DNA from: Paenibacillus sp. 1001270B_150601_E10
GTDB lineage: Bacteria; Bacillota; Bacilli; Paenibacillales; Paenibacillaceae
DNA length: 54,164 nt
Direction of reading: 5' to 3'
Assembly: GCF_015558675.1 (NCBI RefSeq)
Contig: NZ_JADMOL010000003.1
Location: forward strand, 93,210 to 147,373
Shown here: one piece after another, positions 35,653 to 44,615 of the stretch
Numbering within the stretch: position 1 is the first letter of the stretch
How the letters are laid out: the number at the start of each line of letters is the position of its first letter
Program-made: the position numbers and the translations under genes
The notes under the pieces: model-generated
Database searches by the model: none
What the model was told of the DNA's origin: nothing
The model's input: the letters and a program-made list of their open reading frames with translations, nothing else

Positions 35653-36423
35653 TTAGTTCTTGGACAAGTAGCCCGTTGGGTTAACAAGCTGATTGTTCTC
35701 ATACAACTCGAAGTGAACATGTACGTCCAGATCCTTCTCCATCTCACTGCGACCCGCTGTTGCGATCTTCTCGCCTTTCTTTACGGAATCGCCTTTTTTC
35801 ACCTGTACTTCAGCAACGCTTTGGTAGATTGTCTTCATCCCGTTTGGATGTTCGATCTCCACAACGCTTCCCATGATTGGATGCTGCTCCGCACGAGTAA
35901 CCGTACCCGTCATAGCCGCAAGTACATCGAATGCTTGCTTGTCTTCACGTGCAATGTCGATGCCTGTATTCGGCGAGAAGGTTTGATTGTATTCTACCGT
36001 TGCGGCAATTCGCTCCTCTTCAGAAGCCTTGTCGTCATAGAAGCCCTTCACAACACTTACTGCCTGCGCATCTTCAACTGGCCATCCCAAAGATTCGTTG
36101 TTTGCAACCATTTCTTCTGCCTGCTCTTCCGTCTCTTTCGTTACTCCTGTGGTAGATTCGGATACCGTCTCATTTGTAGCAGTAGTAGACGTTTGTTTGT
36201 CAAGCTGCGAGCCCTGATAGACCCATACTAATGTCAGAATGATAGCTGCTGCAGCAATATACACAGTAGGGAATACCCACTTCTTCGCGAGCAGCTTTCT
36301 CCATCCCGAAGTTTGAACCGCTTGAGCCCCTGATAGTTTTTGAGCTTCTGGCGCGTTCGTGCTATTCGTAGATGATGATGTCGTAGATTTGTTGTTTTTT
36401 GAGTTTTGATTTTGTTCACTCAT
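35653..36423 (-). CDS. spoIIQ: SpoIIQ-like forespore engulfment protein with degenerate LytM domain
   Basis: Forespore membrane protein whose extracellular LytM domain pairs with mother-cell SpoIIIAH in the engulfment channel. Residues 1-47 are polar, 48-69 are a transmembrane helix, and the LytM-like domain spans about 145-250. The first zinc ligand position is asparagine (N152 in SPNTGIDIA, where active M23 peptidases have His), while D156 and the pair H235/H237 (HVHFEL) remain. So catalysis is unlikely, as known for B. subtilis SpoIIQ. GAGGTG 6-8 nt before the ATG; sigma-F promoter at 36443-36471. Confidence 0.93.
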   Translation of the reverse strand: MSEQNQNSKNNKSTTSSSTNSTNAPEAQKLSGAQAVQTSGWRKLLAKKWVFPTVYIAAAAIILTLVWVYQGSQLDKQTSTTATNETVSESTTGVTKETEEQAEEMVANNESLGWPVEDAQAVSVVKGFYDDKASEEERIAATVEYNQTFSPNTGIDIAREDKQAFDVLAAMTGTVTRAEQHPIMGSVVEIEHPNGMKTIYQSVAEVQVKKGDSVKKGEKIATAGRSEMEKDLDVHVHFELYENNQLVNPTGYLSKN

Positions 36424-36442
36424 TTGTGATCACCTCAGTAAC

Positions 36443-36471
36443 CATTGTTACCGAGCCTCTCACTTTTATAC
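36443..36471 (-). promoter_or_regulatory. Sigma-F promoter of spoIIQ
   Basis: Minus strand: -35 GTATA (36467-36471), 14-nt spacer, -10 GGTAACAATG (36443-36452) matching GGNNANANTN exactly. Consistent with forespore expression of spoIIQ. Confidence 0.75.
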
Positions 36472-36519
36472 GCACCATTTTACTAATTTTTGAGAATGCG
36501 AGTTTTCCTTCTTCGTTGG

Positions 36520-37668
36520 CTACCTATCAACAGAATAGGTTGTAAGTTTAACTCCTTGATAGTAATGCGTAATAATGCTCTTTGCTTCGGCCCCCTCAAG
36601 CGCCATGCCTTGAGCTCCATACTGGCTCATTCCTACTCCATGACCATACCCATAGGTTGTCAGTTCTATCATTCCATTCTTTGATTTCCATTCTACATCG
36701 GATGAGCGAAGTCCTAGTTTTTCGCGAAATTCACGTCCAGTAAAAGCATAGCTGCCAATCTTCAATTCTCCGATTCGTTTTCCTGCAGTCCGGTCGATCA
36801 CCTTCATGTCAACCAAGGACGGTGATGTACTTGATTTCGAATGATTGGAACCAGCGCCAAATGCAGGAACGGCTTGTACCGGAATGCTCAGCTTTGTCAA
36901 AAAGTCGTCTGGGCTCATCTCGGTAACTGACTTGTAACGCGGCGATATCATCGCATCCCATGGGCTTTCTACGCTTTTGAGATAGGGAACCGGGTTATTC
37001 CAATAATCCTCTGCATTCTCCGTATACCCATTGCTCGTTGAGAAGAACAAAGCCTCAATAGGCTTGTCCTTATAGGTAATGATTTGACCCGAAGTCTCAT
37101 TGACTGCACGATTAAGCTTTTTGATCGATTCTGCATCTTTTTTAGACAGCTCTTCTAAGGACAAGTAGGCTTGGTATGATATCGTATCATTCACATCGGC
37201 ACCTTTTTCCGCTTTACCGGCAAGCCCCTGCTCCATTCTTCTAACGATATACGTGCGAGAAGCGATCGCCTGCGCTTTAAGAGCTTCAAGCTCAAATTCA
37301 ATAGGCATCTCTGCGGCAACAACCCCTCGTACATACTGTTCCAGCGGAACCTTCTCTATCTTGTCTGCGCCGCTAAGAAAAACTCGAATATAAGGCTCTG
37401 TTGCTGCTGGATGCTCATAGATCTTCCCATCTATTACGGAGCCAGACTGTCTAGCGCTTGATTCCGATAATTGGCCAGATGCTGAACGGCTATCTTGAAC
37501 AGGGTTGCCCTTGGCAACGAGCAGCAGCGGCAGCAGCAAGGCGAGCATCATAAGACTCACAGTCCATAATACTCCTCGCACGAGCCCCTTTTCCTTTGGA
37601 GATCGTTTTCGCCACTTCCATCGAATAGGAAGCAATCGCCTTACTCTTCGTGTCGATTCTGGCAGCAT
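36520..37668 (-). CDS. spoIID: SpoIID lytic transglycosylase
   Basis: Mother-cell membrane enzyme that cleaves glycan strands during engulfment. N-terminal basic stretch then a transmembrane segment (VLWTVSLMMLALLLPLLLVA), a SpoIID domain with VPLEQYVRGVVAAEMPIEFELEALKAQAIASRTY (catalytic Glu in AAEMP), STSNGYTENAEDYWNN, and C-terminal TYGYGHGVGMSQYGAQGMA. Start ATG 37668 with GGGAGG 7 nt upstream; the adjacent ATG 37671 is possible. Length 382 matches family. It is followed by spoIIQ, 96 nt on. Confidence 0.95.
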   Translation of the reverse strand: MLPESTRRVRRLLPIRWKWRKRSPKEKGLVRGVLWTVSLMMLALLLPLLLVAKGNPVQDSRSASGQLSESSARQSGSVIDGKIYEHPAATEPYIRVFLSGADKIEKVPLEQYVRGVVAAEMPIEFELEALKAQAIASRTYIVRRMEQGLAGKAEKGADVNDTISYQAYLSLEELSKKDAESIKKLNRAVNETSGQIITYKDKPIEALFFSTSNGYTENAEDYWNNPVPYLKSVESPWDAMISPRYKSVTEMSPDDFLTKLSIPVQAVPAFGAGSNHSKSSTSPSLVDMKVIDRTAGKRIGELKIGSYAFTGREFREKLGLRSSDVEWKSKNGMIELTTYGYGHGVGMSQYGAQGMALEGAEAKSIITHYYQGVKLTTYSVDR

Positions 37669-37882
37669 CATGTTCCCTCCCATCTCTAGCCCTAACATAT
37701 GATTCTCTTTCTTCCAATAATCCTAAATAATCATTAAGGTTTCGTTGCCGTATTGGCATTCTTTCAGATGGAGCCTGATATCTATTCTTTCTCTTCTTGA
37801 TCTTAATTTATGCAAGATTAAGAGATATAGAACGAGGAAAGGCGTCCTTCGACAACGATCTGTACCTCCATATGGAAACAAC

Positions 37883-37910
37883 AAAAAGACCGTCTCCTAA
37901 AAAGACGGTC
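37883..37910 (-). terminator. Intrinsic terminator after murA
   Basis: Minus strand: GACCGTCT / AGACGGTC stem, loop of 7 nt, then TTTTT. Confidence 0.9.
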
Positions 37911-37952
37911 CCCATTCAAAGCCAATCGTTCTATTTGTACCGCTAAAGGCGA

Positions 37953-39287
37953 TTACGCCCAAGTCGGTTGTACGTTAAAGATCTTCACTTCTGATTCTTC
38001 CGCTGATTCCTCAGCAGCATCTACAGGTTCTGCATTTACTCGCCAGATATCTGCGCCTAAGTTGGACAGCTTCTCTGTAAGATGAACATAGCCGCGGTCA
38101 ATATGGTGTGTTCCACCAACTTCTGTCGTCCCTTCAGCTACAAGACCTGCGCAGATGAGTGCAGCTCCTGCACGAAGATCGGTGGCGCATACTTTGGCGC
38201 CAATCAAGTTGGCAGCCCCAGATACAATCGCCGCACGTCCATCCACCTTAATGTTTGCATTCATGAGATTGAACTCATCCACATGCATAAAGCGGTTTTC
38301 AAAGACGGTCTCCGTAATGACTGAGGTTCCCGATGCAACAAGCAGCAAGGCCATCATCTGAGCTTGCATATCTGTTGGGAAGCCTGGATAAGGAAGTGTC
38401 TTCAGATCCACAGCCTTAAGCGGCTTATCTGCAATCACTCGTACGCCATTCTCATCTGGAGTAATGGTTACGCCCATTTCCTCCATCTTAGCAATAACTG
38501 GTCCGAGGTGATCTGCAATCGCACCCTCAACATACACATCTCCACCCGTCATCGCTGCAGCCACCATATAGGTTCCTGCTTCAACACGGTCTGGAATGAC
38601 AGTGTGCTCGGCACCATGAAGTCGATCCACACCCTCGATACGAATGACACCTGTTCCCGCTCCGCGCACCTTAGCTCCCATCTTGTTCAGATAGTTAGCA
38701 AGATCCACGATCTCAGGCTCACGTGCTGCGTTCTCGATGATCGTTGTTCCTTCTGCCAGCGTTGCTGCCATCATGATGTTCTCTGTTGCACCTACACTAG
38801 CTACATCCAAATAAATCTTCGCGCCCTTTAATCGGCCATTAATCGTAGCTTCAATATACCCTTGACCCAAACCAATCTCAGCGCCCATAGCCTCAAAGCC
38901 TTTAAGATGCTGATCGATTGGGCGTGTGCCGATTGCACAGCCACCTGGCAAGGAAATGCGTGCTTTACCTAATCTAGCGAGCAGTGGTCCCATCACGAGG
39001 AAGGACGCGCGCATTTTACGAACGAGCTCATATGGAGCTTCATGCGAATGCAATTGTTCGGCTTGAATGCGAACGGTCTCGTTGGTATAGGTTACCTTTG
39101 CACCTAATTGTTCTAATACATTGTGTATCGTCTTAACATCCTCAAGTGGAGGGGCATCATGAATGACGCTGAATCCTTCTTCCCCCAGTAACGAAGCTGC
39201 TAGTATTGGAAGCACTGCATTCTTGGCACCGCTCACGCGCACCGTACCCGACAATCGTTTGCCTCCGCGGACGATAAATTTGCTCAT
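37953..39287 (-). CDS. murA: UDP-N-acetylglucosamine 1-carboxyvinyltransferase
   Basis: First committed step of peptidoglycan synthesis: adds enolpyruvate from PEP to UDP-GlcNAc; fosfomycin target. K22/N23 in [16 protein letters not shown], the fosfomycin-binding cysteine C117 in [17 protein letters not shown], and TRAE-independent motifs such as [19 protein letters not shown] and [14 protein letters not shown]. Start ATG 39287 (GGAGG 8 nt upstream) or 39290. The long open N-terminal extension to 39362 is not conserved. The C-terminal ~20 residues are acidic ([13 protein letters not shown]), slightly longer than usual. 444 residues. Confidence 0.97.
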   Translation of the reverse strand: MSKFIVRGGKRLSGTVRVSGAKNAVLPILAASLLGEEGFSVIHDAPPLEDVKTIHNVLEQLGAKVTYTNETVRIQAEQLHSHEAPYELVRKMRASFLVMGPLLARLGKARISLPGGCAIGTRPIDQHLKGFEAMGAEIGLGQGYIEATINGRLKGAKIYLDVASVGATENIMMAATLAEGTTIIENAAREPEIVDLANYLNKMGAKVRGAGTGVIRIEGVDRLHGAEHTVIPDRVEAGTYMVAAAMTGGDVYVEGAIADHLGPVIAKMEEMGVTITPDENGVRVIADKPLKAVDLKTLPYPGFPTDMQAQMMALLLVASGTSVITETVFENRFMHVDEFNLMNANIKVDGRAAIVSGAANLIGAKVCATDLRAGAALICAGLVAEGTTEVGGTHHIDRGYVHLTEKLSNLGADIWRVNAEPVDAAEESAEESEVKIFNVQPTWA

Positions 39288-39577
39288 CATGTTTCCCTCC
39301 GCGCCTTTATTCCGTCCATCAAAAACTAAGAATCTGTAAAAAATGGTACGTTTTTTGGTCACTCAAACTTTATCATACCATCCTACTGTAACGATGGACA
39401 AGGTTTAATTTCGACAGCATCATTCCACAATTTCCTTGGTCTATCTTCCATTGTTGACATCTTCATTCGATGTTATTCGGCAGCAAGGGTGGATATCCCC
39501 CATGGATCGATAATCTGTCATGATTTTATTACATTTCTTTCCCATTACAATAACCCGTTTTTGACAAAACTCAAACA

Positions 39578-39841
39578 CTATCTAAATAAATGCATCAAAG
39601 ACTGGGACCATCCCCAGTAATCAAGGAAAAAGCTCGAGATTGCCCGCCCAACGATGATCGCGAGCAGGAGCTGCAGCATTCTTCCTTGAGCACTTTTAGG
39701 GTGACGGATAAACAGATCCAGCTTCACATTTTGCAAAGACCACCATGCAAGCGCGATGCAGGCCAGCGTAATCATCATTTGTATCATTCCGCTTATGCCA
39801 ATGGAGTTCGTCACATCGTTCCATGTTTGATCAATATCCAA
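39578..39841 (-). CDS. DUF1146 small membrane protein (YwzB-like)
   Basis: 87 residues with two hydrophobic segments (IQMMITLACIALAWWSL and MLQLLLAIIVGRAISSFF) and the family core ALAWWSLQNVKLDLFIRHPKSAQGRMLQLLL. Function unknown. The family usually lies upstream of murA in Bacilli, as here (291 nt). It is encoded 24 nt after the SLH-protease gene. Confidence 0.9.
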   Translation of the reverse strand: MDIDQTWNDVTNSIGISGMIQMMITLACIALAWWSLQNVKLDLFIRHPKSAQGRMLQLLLAIIVGRAISSFFLDYWGWSQSLMHLFR

Positions 39842-39865
39842 TCTGCTATGCCTCCTTCATGCTTG

Positions 39866-42721
39866 CTATTGTTGATCTGCCAAAATCGCCTCCAGCATGA
39901 CGACAAATTCAGCTCTAGTCGTCTTGCGCTGAGGAGCGAAGGTGCCATCTTGATATCCGCCAATCAGGTGCAGACTCCTAAGCTTAGCAAGCATTGGAGC
40001 TGCCCAGTGGTTAACTGGTACATCCGCAAATGGAGGGGAAGCAATCGGCCCCGCTTGAAGCTTCAGCGCGTTACCCAGCATAACGGCGGTTTCCGCGCGC
40101 GTGACCGATTGGCTCGGACCGAAGCGGTTCTTCTCAACCCCTGAAGCAATGCCCGCTTCCCACACTCTCATAATCGAGGAATGCGCCCAGTGCGATACAG
40201 GAACATCCTTAAACACCTGAGTCTTCGAGCCAGCAGAAGGAAGCTTGAATGCTGACGTAAGCACCGCCGCAGCCTCCGCTCTTGTAATCGTTCGATTCGG
40301 AGCGAACTCTCCTTCGCCGTAACCGCTCATCCATCCAGACTTCGTTGCTTTCACGATTGCATCCTGTGCCCAGTGCCCTGAGATATCATGATATCCTGCC
40401 ACTAATGGCTTCTTCGTAAGATGAAGCTTATAGTACTGGGTATCAAAGGCCTGATCGGTACCTAGGCGGATATAGTAAGTACCCTGCTCCAGCTTCAATC
40501 CTTTGCTGAAAGCTTGAGTACCTTTGGCATTATGTCCTGTGAGCAGCTGCTGCTTTTCCTTGTTATAAACGGTCATATCCACGATACGGCTGCTTGGAAT
40601 GTTCTTGACGTCTATTTTATAATAGGCTGTCTCGCTGACTTGGAATGAGAACCAGTCCTTATCCGCATTTGTATCGAATACTCCATTATAATCCGCATCC
40701 GTCACAATCGTGACAGCTTCATACATCCTGTCATTTGGCTCATTACCGTCTACGAGCGGAATCTTCGTCTCCACTGTAAGTGTATAATGACCCGCCACCG
40801 CTTCAGGTGTATCATTCACCGCATTGGTTACCTTAATATAATACTTGCCAGGCGCAAGATTAGACAGAACCGCTTGCTCTGCATGCGCCTCCGCATGATT
40901 ATCGACGCTTCTGAGCAACTGGTCCTTCGCATACACCTCAAGCTTCGGATCAATCCTCGCCGTATCGGTTGTAAGCTTCATATTAAGACTGCCCTTTTGC
41001 TTTAGCTCCACCAGATACCAATCCACATCCTGACGATGGCTAAAGGTCCCCGTTATCTGCTTCACGCCTGTTGGAATTGCGTAAGCCTCATACTGCTTAT
41101 CATTAGGTTCAAAGGCGTCAGGCGCAGCGGTAAACCGAGAGGAGAGCTTGTATTTGTAAGGGTTTGATCCGGCTGCCTGCGCATTCGCCACTTTAAAATA
41201 ATGAACGCCCTTCGTCACGGAAATCTGAATCTTCCCTTTGTCAAAGGCATAAGTCGTGCCTTTCGACGAATCTCCTGAATAGCGAACGACTGAAGCTTGA
41301 CCAGCACCAGATATTCTGCTTAGGTTCAGCTGAAGCACACCATCATAAGGAACGGACACCTTGTACCAGTCGCTGTCCCCTGAAGCTTCGATGACGCCAT
41401 GCACCATCGTATTCAAAGGATATGTACGTGCCTGCTGCCTTGTCTTATGGCCATTAAAAGGATTGGACGTCGGTGCTGTCGCTAAAGCCTTGTCCGCTCG
41501 AACTAATCCATAGCCGCTGGATGAGTCAACCCCTTTGGATCCGAGGTCCTGTGCAGTTGCTTGCAGGTGAGCTCGAATCTGATAAGGCTTAAGCTTCGGA
41601 TACTTCGTCCATAACAGAGCTGCAATTCCCGCCACCTGAGGGGCGGATAATGACGTTCCCTCTGCAACGGTGTAGCCTCCTCCTAAAGCAGTTGTAAAGA
41701 CATCCCATGGTGCAACAAGGTCAACTTCAGGGCCCTTGTTGGAGTCAGGCTGAACGGTTAAACGATCCGTACTACCGCCGACCGCAAGAACGCTCGGGTA
41801 GGCTGCTGGATACTTCACTTCAGCCTTATCCTGCAAGCGGACGCCGTCATTGCCCGTAGCTGCTACAAGCAGCACGCCTTTGTCCTCTGCGTAATCCACG
41901 ATATCCTGCATATAGTTGGAATACCGATAGAGCCCAACGGACATGACCACTATGTCTGCGCCATGGTCGACGGCATACATAATTCCTGCTCCCAGCTTGT
42001 CTTCATCGCCATAACCTCGGGCATCAAGCGCCTTAATTGGCATGAGCTTGGCCGACCATGAAATGCCGGCGACACCCTGCTTATTGTTGCCCACAGCCGC
42101 AATAACACCAGCAACACTCGTTCCGTGTCCATTGTCGTCCTGCGGCTTTCCGCTGCCTAGCAAGTTGACTCCACTGACCAGATTACTCTGCAAGTCTGGA
42201 TGCGTAAGATCCACGCCCGTGTCAACAAGCGCAATCGTGATATCAGGCGTCTTATTCACCTGCTCCCAAGCCTTATCCACGCCTGTTGCATGTAAATAGG
42301 ACTGCTGAGGCAAATATTTATCATTAGGCTTTACGGTACTAGCCATAATATTCACCTGCTGGTTCTGCTCCACATATTCAATCTGCGGATGCTGTGCCAG
42401 CTCCTCTACCCACTGCTCCCATTCATCGGGATTGGCAGGCTTCATGACCGTTACGCCGAGATTTGGGATTTCATTCACAATGATGCTCTTATCCAGCACC
42501 TCTTGATCTCTTACTTTAGGATCATGCCATTTTACCATCCAAGTTAGGGACTCTGCTGCCCTTTCCTGCTTCATGACTCCTTCACTTACACTCACTTCGG
42601 CATTTAGCTGCTGTGACATTGGCTCAGCCGTACCTTGGATATTGCTGCAGCCAACAGTCGTCGTCCAGATCAGCAAGGCGATCAATAGACACGCAGTCGT
42701 TCTTGACACTCGTTCTATCAT
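39866..42721 (-). CDS. Exported subtilisin-like serine protease with three C-terminal SLH domains
   Basis: Surface protease of the S8 family. The catalytic set is complete (numbered from 42721): D167 in DTGVDLTHPDL, H199 in GHGTSVAG, N291 in AATGNDG, S357 in GTSLSAP. An N-terminal prodomain-like region (about 30-125) and the hydrophobic segment before a cysteine (LIALLIWTTTVGC) come first. The lipobox is imperfect (Thr at -3), so either a lipoprotein or a plain signal peptide is possible. Four pre-peptidase C-terminal-like domains (EPND repeats) follow, then three SLH domains from about residue 780 with TRAE, TRAE, TRAE, the canonical wall-binding motif. ATG 42721 is preferred (GGAGTG 6 nt upstream) over 42730. 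Confidence 0.92.
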   Translation of the reverse strand: MIERVSRTTACLLIALLIWTTTVGCSNIQGTAEPMSQQLNAEVSVSEGVMKQERAAESLTWMVKWHDPKVRDQEVLDKSIIVNEIPNLGVTVMKPANPDEWEQWVEELAQHPQIEYVEQNQQVNIMASTVKPNDKYLPQQSYLHATGVDKAWEQVNKTPDITIALVDTGVDLTHPDLQSNLVSGVNLLGSGKPQDDNGHGTSVAGVIAAVGNNKQGVAGISWSAKLMPIKALDARGYGDEDKLGAGIMYAVDHGADIVVMSVGLYRYSNYMQDIVDYAEDKGVLLVAATGNDGVRLQDKAEVKYPAAYPSVLAVGGSTDRLTVQPDSNKGPEVDLVAPWDVFTTALGGGYTVAEGTSLSAPQVAGIAALLWTKYPKLKPYQIRAHLQATAQDLGSKGVDSSSGYGLVRADKALATAPTSNPFNGHKTRQQARTYPLNTMVHGVIEASGDSDWYKVSVPYDGVLQLNLSRISGAGQASVVRYSGDSSKGTTYAFDKGKIQISVTKGVHYFKVANAQAAGSNPYKYKLSSRFTAAPDAFEPNDKQYEAYAIPTGVKQITGTFSHRQDVDWYLVELKQKGSLNMKLTTDTARIDPKLEVYAKDQLLRSVDNHAEAHAEQAVLSNLAPGKYYIKVTNAVNDTPEAVAGHYTLTVETKIPLVDGNEPNDRMYEAVTIVTDADYNGVFDTNADKDWFSFQVSETAYYKIDVKNIPSSRIVDMTVYNKEKQQLLTGHNAKGTQAFSKGLKLEQGTYYIRLGTDQAFDTQYYKLHLTKKPLVAGYHDISGHWAQDAIVKATKSGWMSGYGEGEFAPNRTITRAEAAAVLTSAFKLPSAGSKTQVFKDVPVSHWAHSSIMRVWEAGIASGVEKNRFGPSQSVTRAETAVMLGNALKLQAGPIASPPFADVPVNHWAAPMLAKLRSLHLIGGYQDGTFAPQRKTTRAEFVVMLEAILADQQ

Positions 42722-43033
42722 CGCATTCACTCCATATTACTTCATCGATTCTATATTCATAAATCCATCTTTCATGTTCTCAACATAAACGCTTATCACA
42801 CAATTGAAACAAAAGATCACTGTTCTGCTAAAGAACCAACCGATTCTTGTTTACGGTCAACGTCAGTTGAAACCCGTTGAAAACAAAACAGAGTAACACA
42901 TCAAGTTATACGCAAAAAAAAACAAACCGACTCGCCATTCCCCTAAATTAGGTGACAAGTCGGTCATATTATAACATACTTTTTGTCTTGTAAAGACTGT
43001 AGAAAGTCCCATTGCATTTATCTCCAACGGCAC
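42722..43033. other. Intergenic region between nuoN and the SLH protease
   Basis: Contains the nuo operon terminator (42913-42965). The rest (about 190 nt) should carry the protease promoter, but I cannot assign one. Confidence 0.5.
42913..42965 (-). terminator. Intrinsic terminator of the nuo operon
   Basis: Minus strand: ACCGACT...AGTCGGT long imperfect stem followed by TTGTTTTTTTTT. About 70 nt after the nuoN stop. Confidence 0.9.
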
Positions 43034-44611
43034 TTATTGCGTAAATAGGTCATTTGGGATCGTAAATAGCGTTTGAAGCCATTCCATGGGGACATTCGGA
43101 AATAATCCAAGTCCGACGACCCCTGCCATGCATAAGAATACTACCGTATGCTGTGTCCATGAGATGCTGACTTTGCCTGCTTCCCCACCCCGCATGTACA
43201 TCTGGCGGATAAAGCCAAAGTAAATGTAGAAGGATACTGCACTTGTCACCATCATGACAATGGTGATCCATACCGCATGGGTTGCCATTGCACCAAGCAA
43301 GATGTACAGCTTTCCAAAGAAGCCTGCAGTGATCGGGATGCCTGCTAATGACAACATAAATAGGATCATGGCGGCAGCAAGCCAAGGCGATCGGTGAAAT
43401 AATCCCGCTAATGCTGATTGCTCCTTTGTACCTCCACGCTTCTCTATAATCATCCATACGGCAAAGGCCCCAATTACTGTAAAGAGATAGGCAGCCATGT
43501 AGTACCAAAAGGAAGTAAAGGAAGAGGTATAGATGGATGCTCCAGTCAATAGATCAAGCCCTATCGGCACAAGCAGGTATCCTGTATTCGCAACCCCAGA
43601 CAGGGCGAGAATCCGTTTGACCCGGCGCTCACGAAGAGCCATCGCGGTTCCGACAACCATGGATATGGCTGCTAAAGCAAGGATCAGCGTCGTAAAGTCC
43701 TTGTAGATGAACATCGGCGATGCAGCCTCACCGTAAGCATAGCCAAGGCCTAAGTAAGAATTGTACACCAGTCGGAATAGAAGCGCTAAGCTCGCCGCCT
43801 TCGTGATAACAGCTAAAAATGCGGCTATCGGGGTTGGAGAAGCTTCATAAACATCCTGTGCCCACATGTGGAATGGAGCAGCAGCTATCTTGAAGCCGAC
43901 GCCAACTAAGATCAAGATAAAACTAAGGTAAATGAGCGGTTCAAAGGCTTCGGCGTTCTGCTGCAGCATTCGACCGATCTCGTTCAGATTGGTGCTTCCG
44001 CTTAGCCCGTATAAGAACGACATGCCATATAGAATAAAGGCGGAAGCGGTTCCCCCAAGAACCGTATACTTAAACGCTCCTTCAAGCCCCCTGGAGCTCT
44101 TCTTCATGCCGACGAGGATATATGTCGTAATGCTTAACAACTCAGTACCGATGAATAAGGTAATCAAATCCCCTGATGAAGCTAGCATCATAGCTCCAAG
44201 TACAGCTGGCAGGATGAGATAATAATATTCACTTCTATGCAGCATATCTGATAATGCTGTTGCTCGCAGACTCATCAGCACGACTAGAAAAGCAGCAACA
44301 AGAAACAGCAGCTTCATCCATAGCGCAAAATCATCCACCCGGTAGCTGTGATTAAGCAGCTGATGAACCTCCGGCGGCGTAACTGCCGCTGCAAGGGAAA
44401 TGCGATCGGCAAGCTTCCATGCAACAAAGCCAAAGGAGATTCCGATGCTGATGAGCGTAAGCGCCCCTGTCCACTCCCGCCCCCACTTTCGAGGTGCGAA
44501 CAAGTCCAGAATGGTTATCAATATGGCCGCAATGACAAGCGTCAGCTCCGGGGCAAGGATGGCGAGATCGGCCCACTGAAGCGTGTGTATAGTTGTGGAT
44601 GTGGAGACCAT
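43034..44611 (-). CDS. nuoN: NADH-quinone oxidoreductase subunit N
   Basis: Antiporter-like proton-pumping membrane subunit of complex I (ND2 homologue). About 14 hydrophobic segments; conserved SSGDLITLFIGTELLSITTYILVG and GVGFKIAAAPFHMWAQDVYEASPTPIAAFLAVITKA. Length 525. Last gene of the operon, 4 nt after nuoM. Confidence 0.97.
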   Translation of the reverse strand: MVSTSTTIHTLQWADLAILAPELTLVIAAILITILDLFAPRKWGREWTGALTLISIGISFGFVAWKLADRISLAAAVTPPEVHQLLNHSYRVDDFALWMKLLFLVAAFLVVLMSLRATALSDMLHRSEYYYLILPAVLGAMMLASSGDLITLFIGTELLSITTYILVGMKKSSRGLEGAFKYTVLGGTASAFILYGMSFLYGLSGSTNLNEIGRMLQQNAEAFEPLIYLSFILILVGVGFKIAAAPFHMWAQDVYEASPTPIAAFLAVITKAASLALLFRLVYNSYLGLGYAYGEAASPMFIYKDFTTLILALAAISMVVGTAMALRERRVKRILALSGVANTGYLLVPIGLDLLTGASIYTSSFTSFWYYMAAYLFTVIGAFAVWMIIEKRGGTKEQSALAGLFHRSPWLAAAMILFMLSLAGIPITAGFFGKLYILLGAMATHAVWITIVMMVTSAVSFYIYFGFIRQMYMRGGEAGKVSISWTQHTVVFLCMAGVVGLGLFPNVPMEWLQTLFTIPNDLFTQ

Positions 44612-44615
44612 GGAT

